The position numbers and the translations under genes were made by a program. A DNA stretch of 63,457 nucleotides, taken from positions 1 to 63,457 of the forward strand of contig JAGBSL010000011.1 of NCBI GenBank assembly GCA_017631875.1. Reading direction: 5' to 3'. Below the pieces are notes generated by a model. The model searched no databases and was not told the DNA's origin. It saw only the letters and a list, made by a program, of their open reading frames with translations. Shown here piece by piece: positions 1 to 8,435 of the stretch. Numbering within the stretch: the stretch's first letter is position 1; each line of letters begins with the position of its first letter. The DNA is from Bacteroidales bacterium. Its GTDB lineage: Bacteria; Bacteroidota; Bacteroidia; Bacteroidales; UBA932.

Positions 1-1
1 G

Positions 2-2020
2 AATATGAATAATTCGGTAGTTCGTAGGGAAATGCTCGTGACGCTGCCGGTTAAGGTCTCTGTGGTGCAGCCGCAGTATCTTTATGTCGGTGACAGGTAT
101 GTGCTTAATGCCACAGTATCTAATGTGTCTGAGGTGGCTGTTTCGGGTGACGCAGTAGTTGAGGTGTATGCGGGCGGAAGCCATGAGGGCGCGGAGCCTC
201 TGGCTCGCAGCGCCGTCAGGGTGGACGTCCCTGTCGGGGGAGTGGCTTCTGTGCCGTTTGAGATGACAGTGCCTTCCGGTGTCGATACTCTCGGTTTCAA
301 GGTCGTTTTTGCGGATGGGCAGGTGTCGGACGGGCTGTTTGTGACTGTGCCGGTTTATGAGGCGTCACAGGTGATCCGTGAGGCTCATTCTGCCGTGCTT
401 CTTTCGGGAATGTCCGAGGAGTCGGTCCTGCAGGATCTTCGTGGCAGGTTCATTAATGGCAGTCCGTTCGGAGCAGAATATACGTCCGTGTCTATAATGG
501 ACATGCTTCGTTCTGCGCTCCCTCTTGTAGTGGAACCGGAGGATAAGGATGCTGTGTCGCAGTCTGTCGCCATGTATGTGAACATGCTGGCAGCCGGTTT
601 GCGTGCGGCCGATGGTGAGGATGTGCGTCCATATGTGGAGGCGGCCATGAATGCTGTTTCCGCGCTGTTGGACTGCGCTGGCGAAGACGGCGGATTCGCA
701 TGGATGGAGGGAATGAAGCCTTCTCCTGTCATCACGGCAGTAGTTCTTGATAGATATGCAGGGCTTCGCGACAGGGGATTGCTTGCCCTTGTGTCGGAGG
801 CCCTTGGAGAGGATGCGCTGGACGCCTTTGATGAGGCTGTTACGGCTTCAGTGGAATATCTGGATTCCGTATATTTCAAGGATAAGGACAGGCCTGTGTG
901 GTATGGTTCGATTTCAATGTGGCAGTATCTTGACGTGCGTTCGAAATATGCTGGAGTGCCGTTTGACGTGGCTCAGGCACGTAAGAATGTCGGTGCGAGC
1001 GAGTATCGTGACTTCAAGGCTTCCGTGAAGGAATGGCTCACTCCCGGAAAGGATGATCAGTGGACAACCGGTGCTGTGCTGGCTAAGGCGAGGGTGCTTC
1101 AGATCCTGAATGCTCTCAGTACTTCTGAGGCCGGTGTGGACCTTGCTCATGCATGGGGCATATCTGCCGGAAAGGCGACCAAGATGCGCAAGAGCATGAA
1201 GAGGGAACTTGAATCTTTGAAGGAATATGCTGTAGAGCATCCTTCGGGTGGTATGTATTATCCTAATGCAGTGCTTCCATGGAGAGGGCTTCTTGAAAGC
1301 GAGGCTTATGCTCATGCTATGCTTTGTGATCTGTTCAGGGATCTTTCGTCGGATCCGGAGTTGGGAGAGGGATTGGCTGAACTGGCCGACGGAATCCGCA
1401 TCTGGATCATGCTTCAGAAGGAGACCCAGGAGTGGTCGTCGGATCCTGGGTTCGTTGATGCCATGGCCTCTGTATATGACGGATCTGCTGCTGTAAAGGA
1501 TACGCGAGTGGTGGTTCTTTCAAAGAATTTCCTCAAGCCATTCCATGAGGTTCGGGAGACCGGTAACGGTATGAAGGTTTCCGTTTCATATTTCAGGGGC
1601 GGGGAAGAACTCCATGAGGGCGATACTCTCCATGTTGGAGATAAGATTACGGCAAAATATGCCTTGTGGAGTGCCGAGAACCGCAGCTTTGTGCGTCTTT
1701 CAGTGCCGCGTGCCGCATGCATGCGCCCGGCGGACCAGCTCTCCGGCTGGACATGGGGCTGGTTCAAGCCGTTGTCATATGGCTTCCTTACAGTCTCGCC
1801 ATACTCTTACAGAGAAGTCCGTGCAGACCGCACGCTCTACTGGATCGATGTGTTCCCAGAGGAGAATACTTCCATAGAAGAGGAGCTCTTCGTGACTCAG
1901 GAAGGCGTATTCATCAGTCCTGTTGCTGAGATCGGGTCCCTTTACGCCCCACACTATCGTGCAAACGATTCGTATCACGGTTCTGTTGTGTCTGCACGTA
2001 AGGTTCAGCTTGATTTATAG
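2..2020 (+). CDS. Alpha-2-macroglobulin family protein, C-terminal part (5' truncated by window edge)
   Basis: The reading frame is open from the first bases and there is no ribosome-binding site before the ATG at position 5, so this is the 3' part of a longer gene. The roughly 670 visible residues start with a beta-rich segment like the macroglobulin domains of bacterial alpha-2-macroglobulins. A helical stretch (about residues 120-500) follows, containing the DGGFAWMEGMKPSP segment typical of the alpha/alpha-toroid (TED-like) domain, and the end is another beta-rich domain. No CxEQ thioester motif is visible, so if the family call is right this is a non-thioester form. Bacterial members of the family are large periplasmic or surface proteins thought to trap proteases. 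Family assignment rests on overall pattern and is moderately sure; no neighbour in the window helps define its role. Confidence 0.7.
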   Translation, partial: NMNNSVVRREMLVTLPVKVSVVQPQYLYVGDRYVLNATVSNVSEVAVSGDAVVEVYAGGSHEGAEPLARSAVRVDVPVGGVASVPFEMTVPSGVDTLGFKVVFADGQVSDGLFVTVPVYEASQVIREAHSAVLLSGMSEESVLQDLRGRFINGSPFGAEYTSVSIMDMLRSALPLVVEPEDKDAVSQSVAMYVNMLAAGLRAADGEDVRPYVEAAMNAVSALLDCAGEDGGFAWMEGMKPSPVITAVVLDRYAGLRDRGLLALVSEALGEDALDAFDEAVTASVEYLDSVYFKDKDRPVWYGSISMWQYLDVRSKYAGVPFDVAQARKNVGASEYRDFKASVKEWLTPGKDDQWTTGAVLAKARVLQILNALSTSEAGVDLAHAWGISAGKATKMRKSMKRELESLKEYAVEHPSGGMYYPNAVLPWRGLLESEAYAHAMLCDLFRDLSSDPELGEGLAELADGIRIWIMLQKETQEWSSDPGFVDAMASVYDGSAAVKDTRVVVLSKNFLKPFHEVRETGNGMKVSVSYFRGGEELHEGDTLHVGDKITAKYALWSAENRSFVRLSVPRAACMRPADQLSGWTWGWFKPLSYGFLTVSPYSYREVRADRTLYWIDVFPEENTSIEEELFVTQEGVFISPVAEIGSLYAPHYRANDSYHGSVVSARKVQLDL

Positions 2021-2025
2021 TTCAT

Positions 2026-2067
2026 GACCATCGTTACATGAAAGGTCATCTTTTTGTAACGATGGTC
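2026..2067. repeat. Inverted repeat hairpin 1 downstream of the macroglobulin gene
   Basis: GACCATCGTTAC (2026-2037) pairs perfectly with GTAACGATGGTC (2056-2067) around an 18-nt loop. It begins five bases after the stop codon at 2018-2020. It may act as a terminator or 3'-end stabiliser, but no T-run follows. Its core ACCATCGTT is shared with the next hairpin. Confidence 0.6.
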
Positions 2068-2099
2068 CCAAAATCACCCTCTAATTCCCCCAATAGGAT

Positions 2100-2139
2100 A
2101 CCATCGTTCAATAAAACAGCGATTTCTTTGAACGATGGT
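2100..2139. repeat. Inverted repeat hairpin 2 with the same stem core
   Basis: ACCATCGTTCAA (2100-2111) pairs perfectly with TTGAACGATGGT (2128-2139) around a 16-nt loop. The outer nine bases of each arm equal those of hairpin 1, so the two can also pair with each other. Function unknown. Confidence 0.6.
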
Positions 2140-2244
2140 GTAGCAGGTAAGTATAGAGTTGAACCTCTATTATCGAAAAGTTCAAGTGAAGGTGCTCACT
2201 GAATTTGCCTGAATTCAATACATTACCATACTTGATAAAACGAA

Positions 2245-2272
2245 AAAAGCCTTGGAAATTTCCAAGGCTTTT
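2245..2272 (-). terminator. Intrinsic terminator of the tRNA-Asp/tRNA-Val unit
   Basis: A perfect 28-bp palindrome, AAAAGCCTTGGAAA followed by its reverse complement, lies directly after the tRNA-Val CCA end on the minus strand and is followed there by a T-run. Position and structure fit a Rho-independent terminator. Confidence 0.85.
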
Positions 2273-2349
2273 GGTGGGAGCAGAGGGAGTCGAACCCCCG
2301 ACCCTCTGCTTGTAAGGCAGATGCTCTAAACCAACTGAGCTATGCTCCC
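2272..2349 (-). tRNA. tRNA-Val (anticodon TAC)
   Basis: On the minus strand the sequence folds as a cloverleaf. The acceptor stem GGGAGCA/TGCTCCC sits at 2343-2349 and 2276-2282, the D-arm contains AGCTCAGTTGGT, and the anticodon loop is CTTACAA (anticodon TAC, reading GUA Val codons). The T-arm is GGGTTCGACTCCC. The 3' CCA is encoded in the genome at 2272-2274, unlike the neighbouring tRNA-Asp. Confidence 0.95.
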
Positions 2350-2493
2350 GTTTCGTTTCTTTTTGCCGATAACTGCGTCAGACTTCGCATCTTCAGTCGG
2401 TCATTACCACAAGGTAACTCCCTCCTTCAGAGCTTGTCTTCCTTGTTCTCGACAAAAATAAACTTCAACTTGTAAAAGAACTTGTCTTTTTTG

Positions 2494-2567
2494 CGGTGCG
2501 GACGGGACTCGAACCCGCGACCCCCGGCGTGACAGGCCGGTATTCTAACCAGCTGAACTACCGCACC
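2494..2567 (-). tRNA. tRNA-Asp (anticodon GTC)
   Basis: Minus-strand cloverleaf with acceptor stem GGTGCGG/CCGCACC (2561-2567 and 2495-2501), discriminator G at 2494, anticodon loop CTGTCAC (GTC, Asp) and T-arm CGGGTTCGAGTCCCG. No CCA is encoded (CAA follows). It is the first gene of a two-tRNA transcript with tRNA-Val; the roughly 145-nt spacer between them shows no other gene. Confidence 0.95.
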
Positions 2568-2605
2568 AATTGTTCAGTCTTATGCGTTTTTCTCGAACGC
2601 GGATG

Positions 2606-2636
2606 CAAAGGTACGCAAAAAATCGGAACCTCCAAA
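2606..2636 (-). promoter_or_regulatory. Promoter of the tRNA-Asp/tRNA-Val unit
   Basis: On the minus strand TTTG (2633-2636), a 19-nt spacer, then TACCTTTG (2606-2613) is a perfect match to the Bacteroidetes housekeeping consensus (-33 TTTG, -7 TAnnTTTG). Transcription would begin near 2600, about 30 nt before the tRNA-Asp 5' end. Confidence 0.85.
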
Positions 2637-2676
2637 TTTTTTGCGCACTTTTTTGCATTTTTTAGTGAAATTCCTG

Positions 2677-3126
2677 CTATTTGACCTCGATTACTTTCTT
2701 CTGGTCTTCCTGTCTTGGTTTCTCCATTTTCGGGATTCTGACCTTCAGGATGCCATTAAGGACCTGGGCGTCAATGTTTTCTCTGTCCGCATTGTCAGGA
2801 AGTAGGAGAGTCTGTGTAAATTTCGAGTATGAAAACTCTTTTCTGAGGTATTTACACTCTTTCTTTTCTTCCTCCTTGTCCTTGCAGCAGCATTTATCCT
2901 GCTTCTCCATCTCGATGACGAGGTTGCCGTCTTTGTTGAGGTGGACCTTGAAGTCGTCCTTGCATGCGCCAGGGGCTGCTACTTCGATCTTGTATTCTGT
3001 GTCGTTTTCCTTCACGTTGATTGCCGGGGTGGTGAATTCCACCTTTTCCAATGACCTGTTCTCGAAAAAGTCATTGAAGAAATCTGTCAGGCCGTATTGG
3101 CCGTTGAATCTTCTTGCTGGTAACAT
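2677..3126 (-). CDS. Hsp20/alpha-crystallin family small heat-shock protein
   Basis: An ATP-independent holdase chaperone that binds unfolding proteins in the cytoplasm. The start at MLPARRFNG is preceded by AGGAG seven bases upstream; the longer open frame extending to 3411 runs through the divergent promoter region and is rejected. The 149-residue product has a short N-terminal arm rich in Phe and Asn (FFNDFFEN), an alpha-crystallin domain (about 33-137) with the conserved APAINVKE-like and LPDNADRENIDAQVLNGIL segments, and a C-terminal IEVK. One oddity: the charged loop in the middle of the domain carries cysteines at 79, 80, 81 and 91, plus Cys55. A redox-sensitive or metal-binding role for these is only inference. 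It is divergent from uvrA. Confidence 0.92.
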   Translation of the reverse strand: MLPARRFNGQYGLTDFFNDFFENRSLEKVEFTTPAINVKENDTEYKIEVAAPGACKDDFKVHLNKDGNLVIEMEKQDKCCCKDKEEEKKECKYLRKEFSYSKFTQTLLLPDNADRENIDAQVLNGILKVRIPKMEKPRQEDQKKVIEVK

Positions 3127-3160
3127 ATCTTTGTTCTCCTTTTTTATAATTACTACGTTT

Positions 3161-3175
3161 CCTGCACTATGCAGG
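3161..3175 (-). promoter_or_regulatory. Short hairpin upstream of the Hsp20 start codon
   Basis: CCTGCA, a 3-nt loop and TGCAGG form a perfect 6-bp stem 35-49 nt upstream of the Hsp20 ATG. It could be part of a leader structure or an operator. No clear TAnnTTTG element was found for this gene. Confidence 0.3.
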
Positions 3176-3224
3176 CAGACATAGTAATACCAATCCCCAT
3201 GCCAATTAATTCCGATAAATTGAC

Positions 3225-3232
3225 TATATTTG
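3225..3232 (+). promoter_or_regulatory. -7 promoter element for uvrA
   Basis: TATATTTG matches the Bacteroidetes -7 consensus TAnnTTTG and lies 45 nt before the uvrA start. A convincing -33 TTTG is not visible at the expected distance. Confidence 0.6.
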
Positions 3233-3277
3233 TAGGCTTGCCATGTGGCATGCACGCTAATCAACCGGGTGGTCCAT

Positions 3278-6094
3278 ATGAAAGAGAATATAGTAGTACG
3301 AAGGGCAAAGGTCAATAACCTCAAAGACATAACTGTGGAGATACCTCGCGGCAAGTTTGTCGTGATTACGGGAATCTCAGGATCGGGCAAGTCTTCGCTT
3401 GCTTTCGACACCCTTTTTGCCGAGGGTCAGAGGCGTTTTGCCGAGAGCCTTTCCTCTTATGCCCGTCAGTTCCTGGGCAGGATGTCAAAGCCTGATGTGG
3501 AACTAATAGAGGGTATACCTCCTGCGATTGCGATAGAGCAGAAGGTAAATACGAGAAACCCTCGTTCGACAATTGCTACCAGCACTGAGATCTATGACTA
3601 CCTCCGCATGATATATGCCCGCATTGGCCGTACATATTCTCCGATAACGGGACTGGAGGTCAAGTGCAGCACTGCCACTGACGTTCTTGACTATATATAT
3701 GAAGAAGGGGCTTCGGCTGCATATATTCTTGCTGACCTTAATTGGAATGCAAGGGAAGATAAGGTTGAACTCATGCTTCAGCTCAAGGAAGAAGGTTTTG
3801 CAAGATTATATGGACAGCAGGGAGCGGTAAGGATAGAAGATGTCATGAAACTTGCCCAGACGGGTGAATATCCAGAGGAACTCTATCTGCTGGTTGACCG
3901 TCTCAGACTGCCTAGCTCCGATGAGGACCTCAGGACGCGCCTGCATTCTTCCATCGAGACCGCCTTTGACAAGGGAAACGGAACAGTATATGTGCGCAAG
4001 GAGTTCAAGGACGGGGAACCGGAGACGAAGCAGTTCATCAACAGATTCGAGGCTGACGGGATGAAGTTCTCCAAACCGGACGAGTACCTCTTCAGCTTTA
4101 ACAGCCCGCTCGGAGCCTGTCCTGTGTGCGGCGGTCTGGGAAAGATCATAGGTATAAGCGAGGATCTGGTAGTTCCGGACAAGAGCAAGACCATTTATGA
4201 TGGAGCGATCGCTTGCTGGAGGGGAGAAAAGATGAGCTGGTTCAAGGACCTGATAGTACGCAATTCCGTAAAGTACGAGATTCCCATATTCGAGCCTTAC
4301 TGCAACCTCAGCAAGGAGGTCAGAGACAAGATCTGGAAGGGTTGCCCTGGTGAAACCGAGGAGGATTCGATCATAGGCCTTGACGAGTTCTTCCGTTGGG
4401 TGGAATCGAACAGATACAAGGTTCAGTACAAGTACATGCTCAACAGATATTCCGGCAAGACCGTCTGCAACGAATGTGGCGGCAGCAGGCTTCGCAAAGA
4501 GGCACTCTATGTCAAGGTGGGTGGAAAGAATATCCACGAACTGCTGTGCATGAACGTGTCTTCGATGCTTGATTTCCTCCGTAATGTCGAGTTGACCGAG
4601 CAGGAGCACCAGATTGCCGACAAGGCCATCCAGGAGATCATATCGCGTCTTGAATACATTGAGGATGTCGGACTTGGGTATCTTACCTTGGACAGGACAT
4701 CTAATACGCTCTCTGGAGGAGAGAGTCAGCGAATCAACCTCGTGTCGGCTCTGGGAAGTTCGCTTGTGGGCTCGCTGTATATCCTTGACGAGCCTAGCAT
4801 CGGTCTGCATCCGAGAGATACAGAGAGACTTATATCAGTCCTGAAAAGACTTCGCGATATAGGAAATACCGTTGTTGTCGTAGAGCATGACGAAGAGATC
4901 ATGAGGGCGGCAGACCTTCTTATAGACATAGGCCCGAAGGCTGGTATCAATGGCGGCGAGATCGTGTTCCAGGGCAAGCTGGAAGACGGCATGGAGGCTT
5001 CGGACGACGAGATGTCGCTGACCCTTCAGTATCTTCACGGCAAGCGTGCGCGATATGAAAGAAGAAAGCGTACATGGGACTATTCCATTACGGTAAATGG
5101 TGCGATGGAGCACAACCTCAAGGACATTGACGTTAAGATTCCTCTCGGAGTACTTACGGTTGTGACTGGCGTCAGCGGAAGCGGCAAGTCGTCGCTTGTC
5201 GGCGATATCCTTTATCCGGCTCTATACAGACATATAAACCAGACTGGCGCAGCTCCTGGTACATTCAGGGGCCTTTCCGGCAGCCTTGACCGCATAACTC
5301 AGGTGGAGTACGTGGACCAGAACCCTATAGGAAAGAGTTCTCGCTCCAATGCGGTGACATACCTTAAGGTCTACGACGACATAAGGAAACTTCTTTCTGA
5401 CCAGCAGTTTGCCAAGATGAACGGATTCACTCCGTCGCATTTCTCGTTCAACATGGATGGAGGACGCTGTCCTGAGTGTCAGGGAGAAGGATTCGTGAAG
5501 ATCGGTATGCAGTTCATGGCCGATGTGTCCATGGTCTGCGAGTCCTGCGGAGGAAAGAGGTTCAAGCCGGATATTCTTGAAGTGAAATACAAGGGCCTTA
5601 ACATCGATGACATACTCAATATGAGCGTCGAGGAGGCGATTGCATTCTTTGCAGCCCAAGACGATGCTGTGGCAAAGAAGATTGCCGAGCGCCTTCAGCC
5701 GCTGGTGGATGTGGGTCTTTCATACATAAAGCTCGGTCAGAGCAGCAGCACGCTCTCGGGAGGTGAGAGCCAGCGAATAAAGCTTGCATACTTCCTGTCC
5801 ATGAGCGACCAGAGCACCAAGTCAAAGCCTCAGAAGATCCTCTTCATTTTTGACGAGCCGACTACCGGACTTCATTTCTATGATGTGGAGAAGCTCCTTA
5901 AGTCATTTGATGCACTGCTGGCAAAGGGACATTCGATAGTGGTCGTAGAGCACAATCTTGATGTGATCCGAGCTGCCGACTGGGTGATCGATCTTGGTCC
6001 TGAGGCCGGCGACGGAGGCGGAAACCTCGTCTATTCCGGCAAGCCGGAAGACATCAAGGCCTGCAAGGAGTCTCATACTGCTGAGTATCTATAA
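3278..6094 (+). CDS. uvrA: UvrABC excision nuclease subunit A
   Basis: The damage-recognition ATPase of nucleotide excision repair; it works as a dimer with UvrB. The start is placed at MKENIVVRRAKVNNLKDI, because the 11 upstream residues are not family-like and the product is then 938 residues, close to the usual 940. Two ABC modules are visible: Walker A GISGSGKSS near the N-terminus and GVSGSGKSS in the second half, each with an LSGGESQRI signature. Zinc-finger cysteines occur as CPVCGG, CNECGG, and CPECQG paired with CESCGG. The 3' end overlaps the convergent DUF4906 gene by 22 bp with no terminator between them. Confidence 0.97.
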   Translation: MKENIVVRRAKVNNLKDITVEIPRGKFVVITGISGSGKSSLAFDTLFAEGQRRFAESLSSYARQFLGRMSKPDVELIEGIPPAIAIEQKVNTRNPRSTIATSTEIYDYLRMIYARIGRTYSPITGLEVKCSTATDVLDYIYEEGASAAYILADLNWNAREDKVELMLQLKEEGFARLYGQQGAVRIEDVMKLAQTGEYPEELYLLVDRLRLPSSDEDLRTRLHSSIETAFDKGNGTVYVRKEFKDGEPETKQFINRFEADGMKFSKPDEYLFSFNSPLGACPVCGGLGKIIGISEDLVVPDKSKTIYDGAIACWRGEKMSWFKDLIVRNSVKYEIPIFEPYCNLSKEVRDKIWKGCPGETEEDSIIGLDEFFRWVESNRYKVQYKYMLNRYSGKTVCNECGGSRLRKEALYVKVGGKNIHELLCMNVSSMLDFLRNVELTEQEHQIADKAIQEIISRLEYIEDVGLGYLTLDRTSNTLSGGESQRINLVSALGSSLVGSLYILDEPSIGLHPRDTERLISVLKRLRDIGNTVVVVEHDEEIMRAADLLIDIGPKAGINGGEIVFQGKLEDGMEASDDEMSLTLQYLHGKRARYERRKRTWDYSITVNGAMEHNLKDIDVKIPLGVLTVVTGVSGSGKSSLVGDILYPALYRHINQTGAAPGTFRGLSGSLDRITQVEYVDQNPIGKSSRSNAVTYLKVYDDIRKLLSDQQFAKMNGFTPSHFSFNMDGGRCPECQGEGFVKIGMQFMADVSMVCESCGGKRFKPDILEVKYKGLNIDDILNMSVEEAIAFFAAQDDAVAKKIAERLQPLVDVGLSYIKLGQSSSTLSGGESQRIKLAYFLSMSDQSTKSKPQKILFIFDEPTTGLHFYDVEKLLKSFDALLAKGHSIVVVEHNLDVIRAADWVIDLGPEAGDGGGNLVYSGKPEDIKACKESHTAEYL

Positions 6095-7395
6095 TCATAC
6101 ATATCGGGGGTTTGAAGAGGTTGGTCTGCCGACGGCAGATCAACCTCTATCATGAACAGGGCGCCGTCATTGATCGGTTCCCCGGCTTCCATATAGATCC
6201 ATCCTCGTCCCGGGCCCGTCAGGGTCAGGACTGCGCCATGGCCGTCAGGGTCTATCTCGTAGTCATATATACCGGTCTTCTTGTCGTCCATCATGTAGCT
6301 TTCTCCCACGTCAAACGGTGTGTTCGATGGTGAGAATATGCACCCTATATGGACCTTGTCTCCTATCTTGCCTCTGATGTAAGGTGTTGGATATGACTTG
6401 AAGTATGTCGGTCCCAGATCGTAAATGCCGCTCTTGTCTACCCTCCATCCGTCGCCGTTCAGACCATCGTCTTCAGGGCATACGGTTATCCTGTAATGGC
6501 AGTTCCTCTCGACATCGAGGTTAGTCCTGCTGTCTCCGAGATAGAATCTGTATACTAACGGACTCTCCGAGTACTTTTCGTGCGACAGGTACTCGATGTC
6601 CATTTCTATGTAGGAGCATACGTCTTTCCTGTGGTCCTGTTCTCCAAAAACCTTCTCGGAGTCCTCATCAATAGGTTCCGTGATATCTCCCTGCATGTTT
6701 TCCAACATATAAAGCGAAACGACGCCGCTGAGATCATCGGGTCCAAGAGTGTTCAGCACGGCTGTCTGTGCGTCATTGCGGCTGAACCCGATGCCGAAGC
6801 ATTGATCATGGCTGCTGACGCTGCTGGAACCGAAAACCTTTACTGACTTCGGACAGTTGCCTATCCGCACTCCGACGACATTCATTTCTACTCCCTCTGA
6901 AAGCTTTCTCCTGTCCATGCGTAGTGATATCTTGGCCATGAGCCTCTTCATCTTCAGGTTGACGGAGGCGTCTTCGCCGATCCGGATGCCGTCCACGGCC
7001 GCGTACATCGGCATTCCTTTGCTGTATTCGTCCGGATATGCCATGTAAAAGGTCATTTCGTCAAGTTCGCTGATATGGTCGGCGAATGTTCTGTATCCGA
7101 AATTGGCGCATGCCCTGAAACTGTAGGTCTTTCCGACCACAAGGGGAACTTCCGCGACCGTTTCGCCGTTCCGGAGCCAGATGCATTCCTCCGCATCCCC
7201 TCGCTCATCGAATATCATGATGCTGACATCCGAGATCTGCTCCTCGTCCGGGTCAGTCGCCTTGACTGCAAATCCGCATTCATCTACGGATATGCGGCAC
7301 AATACCTCCTCCTGCATCATCGGCGCATGGCTGCATCCAGCAGCAATATGCGCTGCAATCAGAAAACCACAGAATACTCCTCTTTCTCTTCCCAT
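6073..7395 (-). CDS. DUF4906-type fimbria-like lipoprotein
   Basis: Last gene of a three-gene minus-strand operon. The 440-residue protein starts with a lipoprotein signal whose lipobox is AAGC (Cys21), so it should be exported and lipid-anchored. The middle and end show the pattern of Bacteroidales DUF4906 proteins, members of the fimbrillin-like superfamily: VSLYMLENMQG, then VYRFYLGDSRTNLDVERN, then WRVD. Related domains build type V pili or their anchor and tip subunits; whether this one is polymerised cannot be told. It is a paralogue of the larger protein at 25622-28468, sharing the LENxQG, YRFYLG and WRVD blocks. The start overlaps the upstream gene by 37 bp, which suggests translational coupling. 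Confidence 0.75.
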   Translation of the reverse strand: MGRERGVFCGFLIAAHIAAGCSHAPMMQEEVLCRISVDECGFAVKATDPDEEQISDVSIMIFDERGDAEECIWLRNGETVAEVPLVVGKTYSFRACANFGYRTFADHISELDEMTFYMAYPDEYSKGMPMYAAVDGIRIGEDASVNLKMKRLMAKISLRMDRRKLSEGVEMNVVGVRIGNCPKSVKVFGSSSVSSHDQCFGIGFSRNDAQTAVLNTLGPDDLSGVVSLYMLENMQGDITEPIDEDSEKVFGEQDHRKDVCSYIEMDIEYLSHEKYSESPLVYRFYLGDSRTNLDVERNCHYRITVCPEDDGLNGDGWRVDKSGIYDLGPTYFKSYPTPYIRGKIGDKVHIGCIFSPSNTPFDVGESYMMDDKKTGIYDYEIDPDGHGAVLTLTGPGRGWIYMEAGEPINDGALFMIEVDLPSADQPLQTPDMYDYRYSAV

Positions 7396-8390
7396 TTCTC
7401 TACCTCCATCATAATCGTTGCGCTCTCTGTCTTTATCGCCGTATCGGGGTCCGCCGATCCCTTTCTTGTCAGCACGATGTCAAATGTGTATGCACAATTT
7501 CCCTCTATCCCTTCCGTCGTGCAACCTTCCCCTCTATTGATGTCTATGGGCCAGTACCATACATCTCCATCTAGTCTGCCCTGTATGACGAGTCTCGTGA
7601 ATGGACTGCCCGGACCCTCTTGTGAGGCCATGTTGGGATAGCACCTGAGCCTGACGTCGGTCATTATGGCATCAGTTCCAACTTCTCCCTCAATCCTTTG
7701 ATATATAAGGTTTTGGTCTTTGAATCTTGCAATGTCTTCCACAATGAGGCGTCCCTGGTTTATGATTCTAGTGGCTATGCCAGGGTCATTCCATATCCGG
7801 CACGATGCGTTAACGTTTGTCAGATATACATGGATGTCAGACAGCTTTTCGCCCTCATATGGTTTGCCGGAGAAATCACATTTCAATGAGCGGAGGTGTA
7901 TCTCGCTGGAGAGGCTCCTCAACACAAGCTCTGGTCGCTCCTCTGTTGTCCTGCCTGCGTGGAATCCGCATGATCCGCTCATGACGGGATCGTTCCTGCT
8001 CTCGTTTTCCAGAGCACTCCAGGCGTCATCCAATGAAGCTATCGATGACACCCACATCCAATCTTCGGGTGTACTCTCCAGTCCGCAGCAGGCCATCAGG
8101 ATCTTTTCTCCCGTCATAGATGCGACTGCAACATCACCATTACCTGAAAACGGTATCCTCTGCCAGCATTCCAGATATTGCAGCTTGTCGTTGCGGAATA
8201 CCAACATGTCCAGTCCGCCCTTATCTGGGGTGCTCTTTCCATGGACAGCTACCTTCACCGGCACCGTCACGGCGTCGGTGAAGCCACCGTCCTCCAAATG
8301 CAGGGATTCGCATCCGTGCAGCACCGGGGCGGTCATCAGAGCGATGAAACCCAGAATGGGAAGAGATTGAAGTGTGTCAGATAAGTTCAT
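7359..8390 (-). CDS. Fimbrial anchor-like (Mfa2/FimB-type) lipoprotein
   Basis: A 343-residue exported lipoprotein with a hydrophobic leader ending in VLHGC. An N-terminal beta-rich domain (VPVKVAVHG, DMLVFRNDKLQYLECWQRI) is followed by a second domain with ELVLRSLSSEIHLRSLKCDF and YTFDIVLTRKGSADPDT. This two-domain layout, the length and the 'rally of a number, then LVFRND' pattern are typical of Mfa2/FimB-like proteins that anchor or cap Bacteroidales fimbriae. It is the middle gene of the operon, between a beta-barrel protein and a DUF4906 protein. Family membership is inferred from pattern and context; the exact subfamily is uncertain. Confidence 0.6.
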   Translation of the reverse strand: MNLSDTLQSLPILGFIALMTAPVLHGCESLHLEDGGFTDAVTVPVKVAVHGKSTPDKGGLDMLVFRNDKLQYLECWQRIPFSGNGDVAVASMTGEKILMACCGLESTPEDWMWVSSIASLDDAWSALENESRNDPVMSGSCGFHAGRTTEERPELVLRSLSSEIHLRSLKCDFSGKPYEGEKLSDIHVYLTNVNASCRIWNDPGIATRIINQGRLIVEDIARFKDQNLIYQRIEGEVGTDAIMTDVRLRCYPNMASQEGPGSPFTRLVIQGRLDGDVWYWPIDINRGEGCTTEGIEGNCAYTFDIVLTRKGSADPDTAIKTESATIMMEVEKWEEKEEYSVVF

Positions 8391-8435
8391 AGTTGTGATA
8401 AAAGCAAGTGAATAGAATTGTGTTGTCCCCGGTGT

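Noticed and set aside
3127..3411. N-terminal extension of the Hsp20 gene
   Set aside because: It crosses the uvrA promoter and start region, and the family start with a ribosome-binding site is at 3126.
3806..4810. A 334-codon open frame on the minus strand within uvrA
   Set aside because: It lies entirely antisense to a well-conserved uvrA, has no recognisable domain or ribosome-binding site, and reflects codon bias of uvrA.
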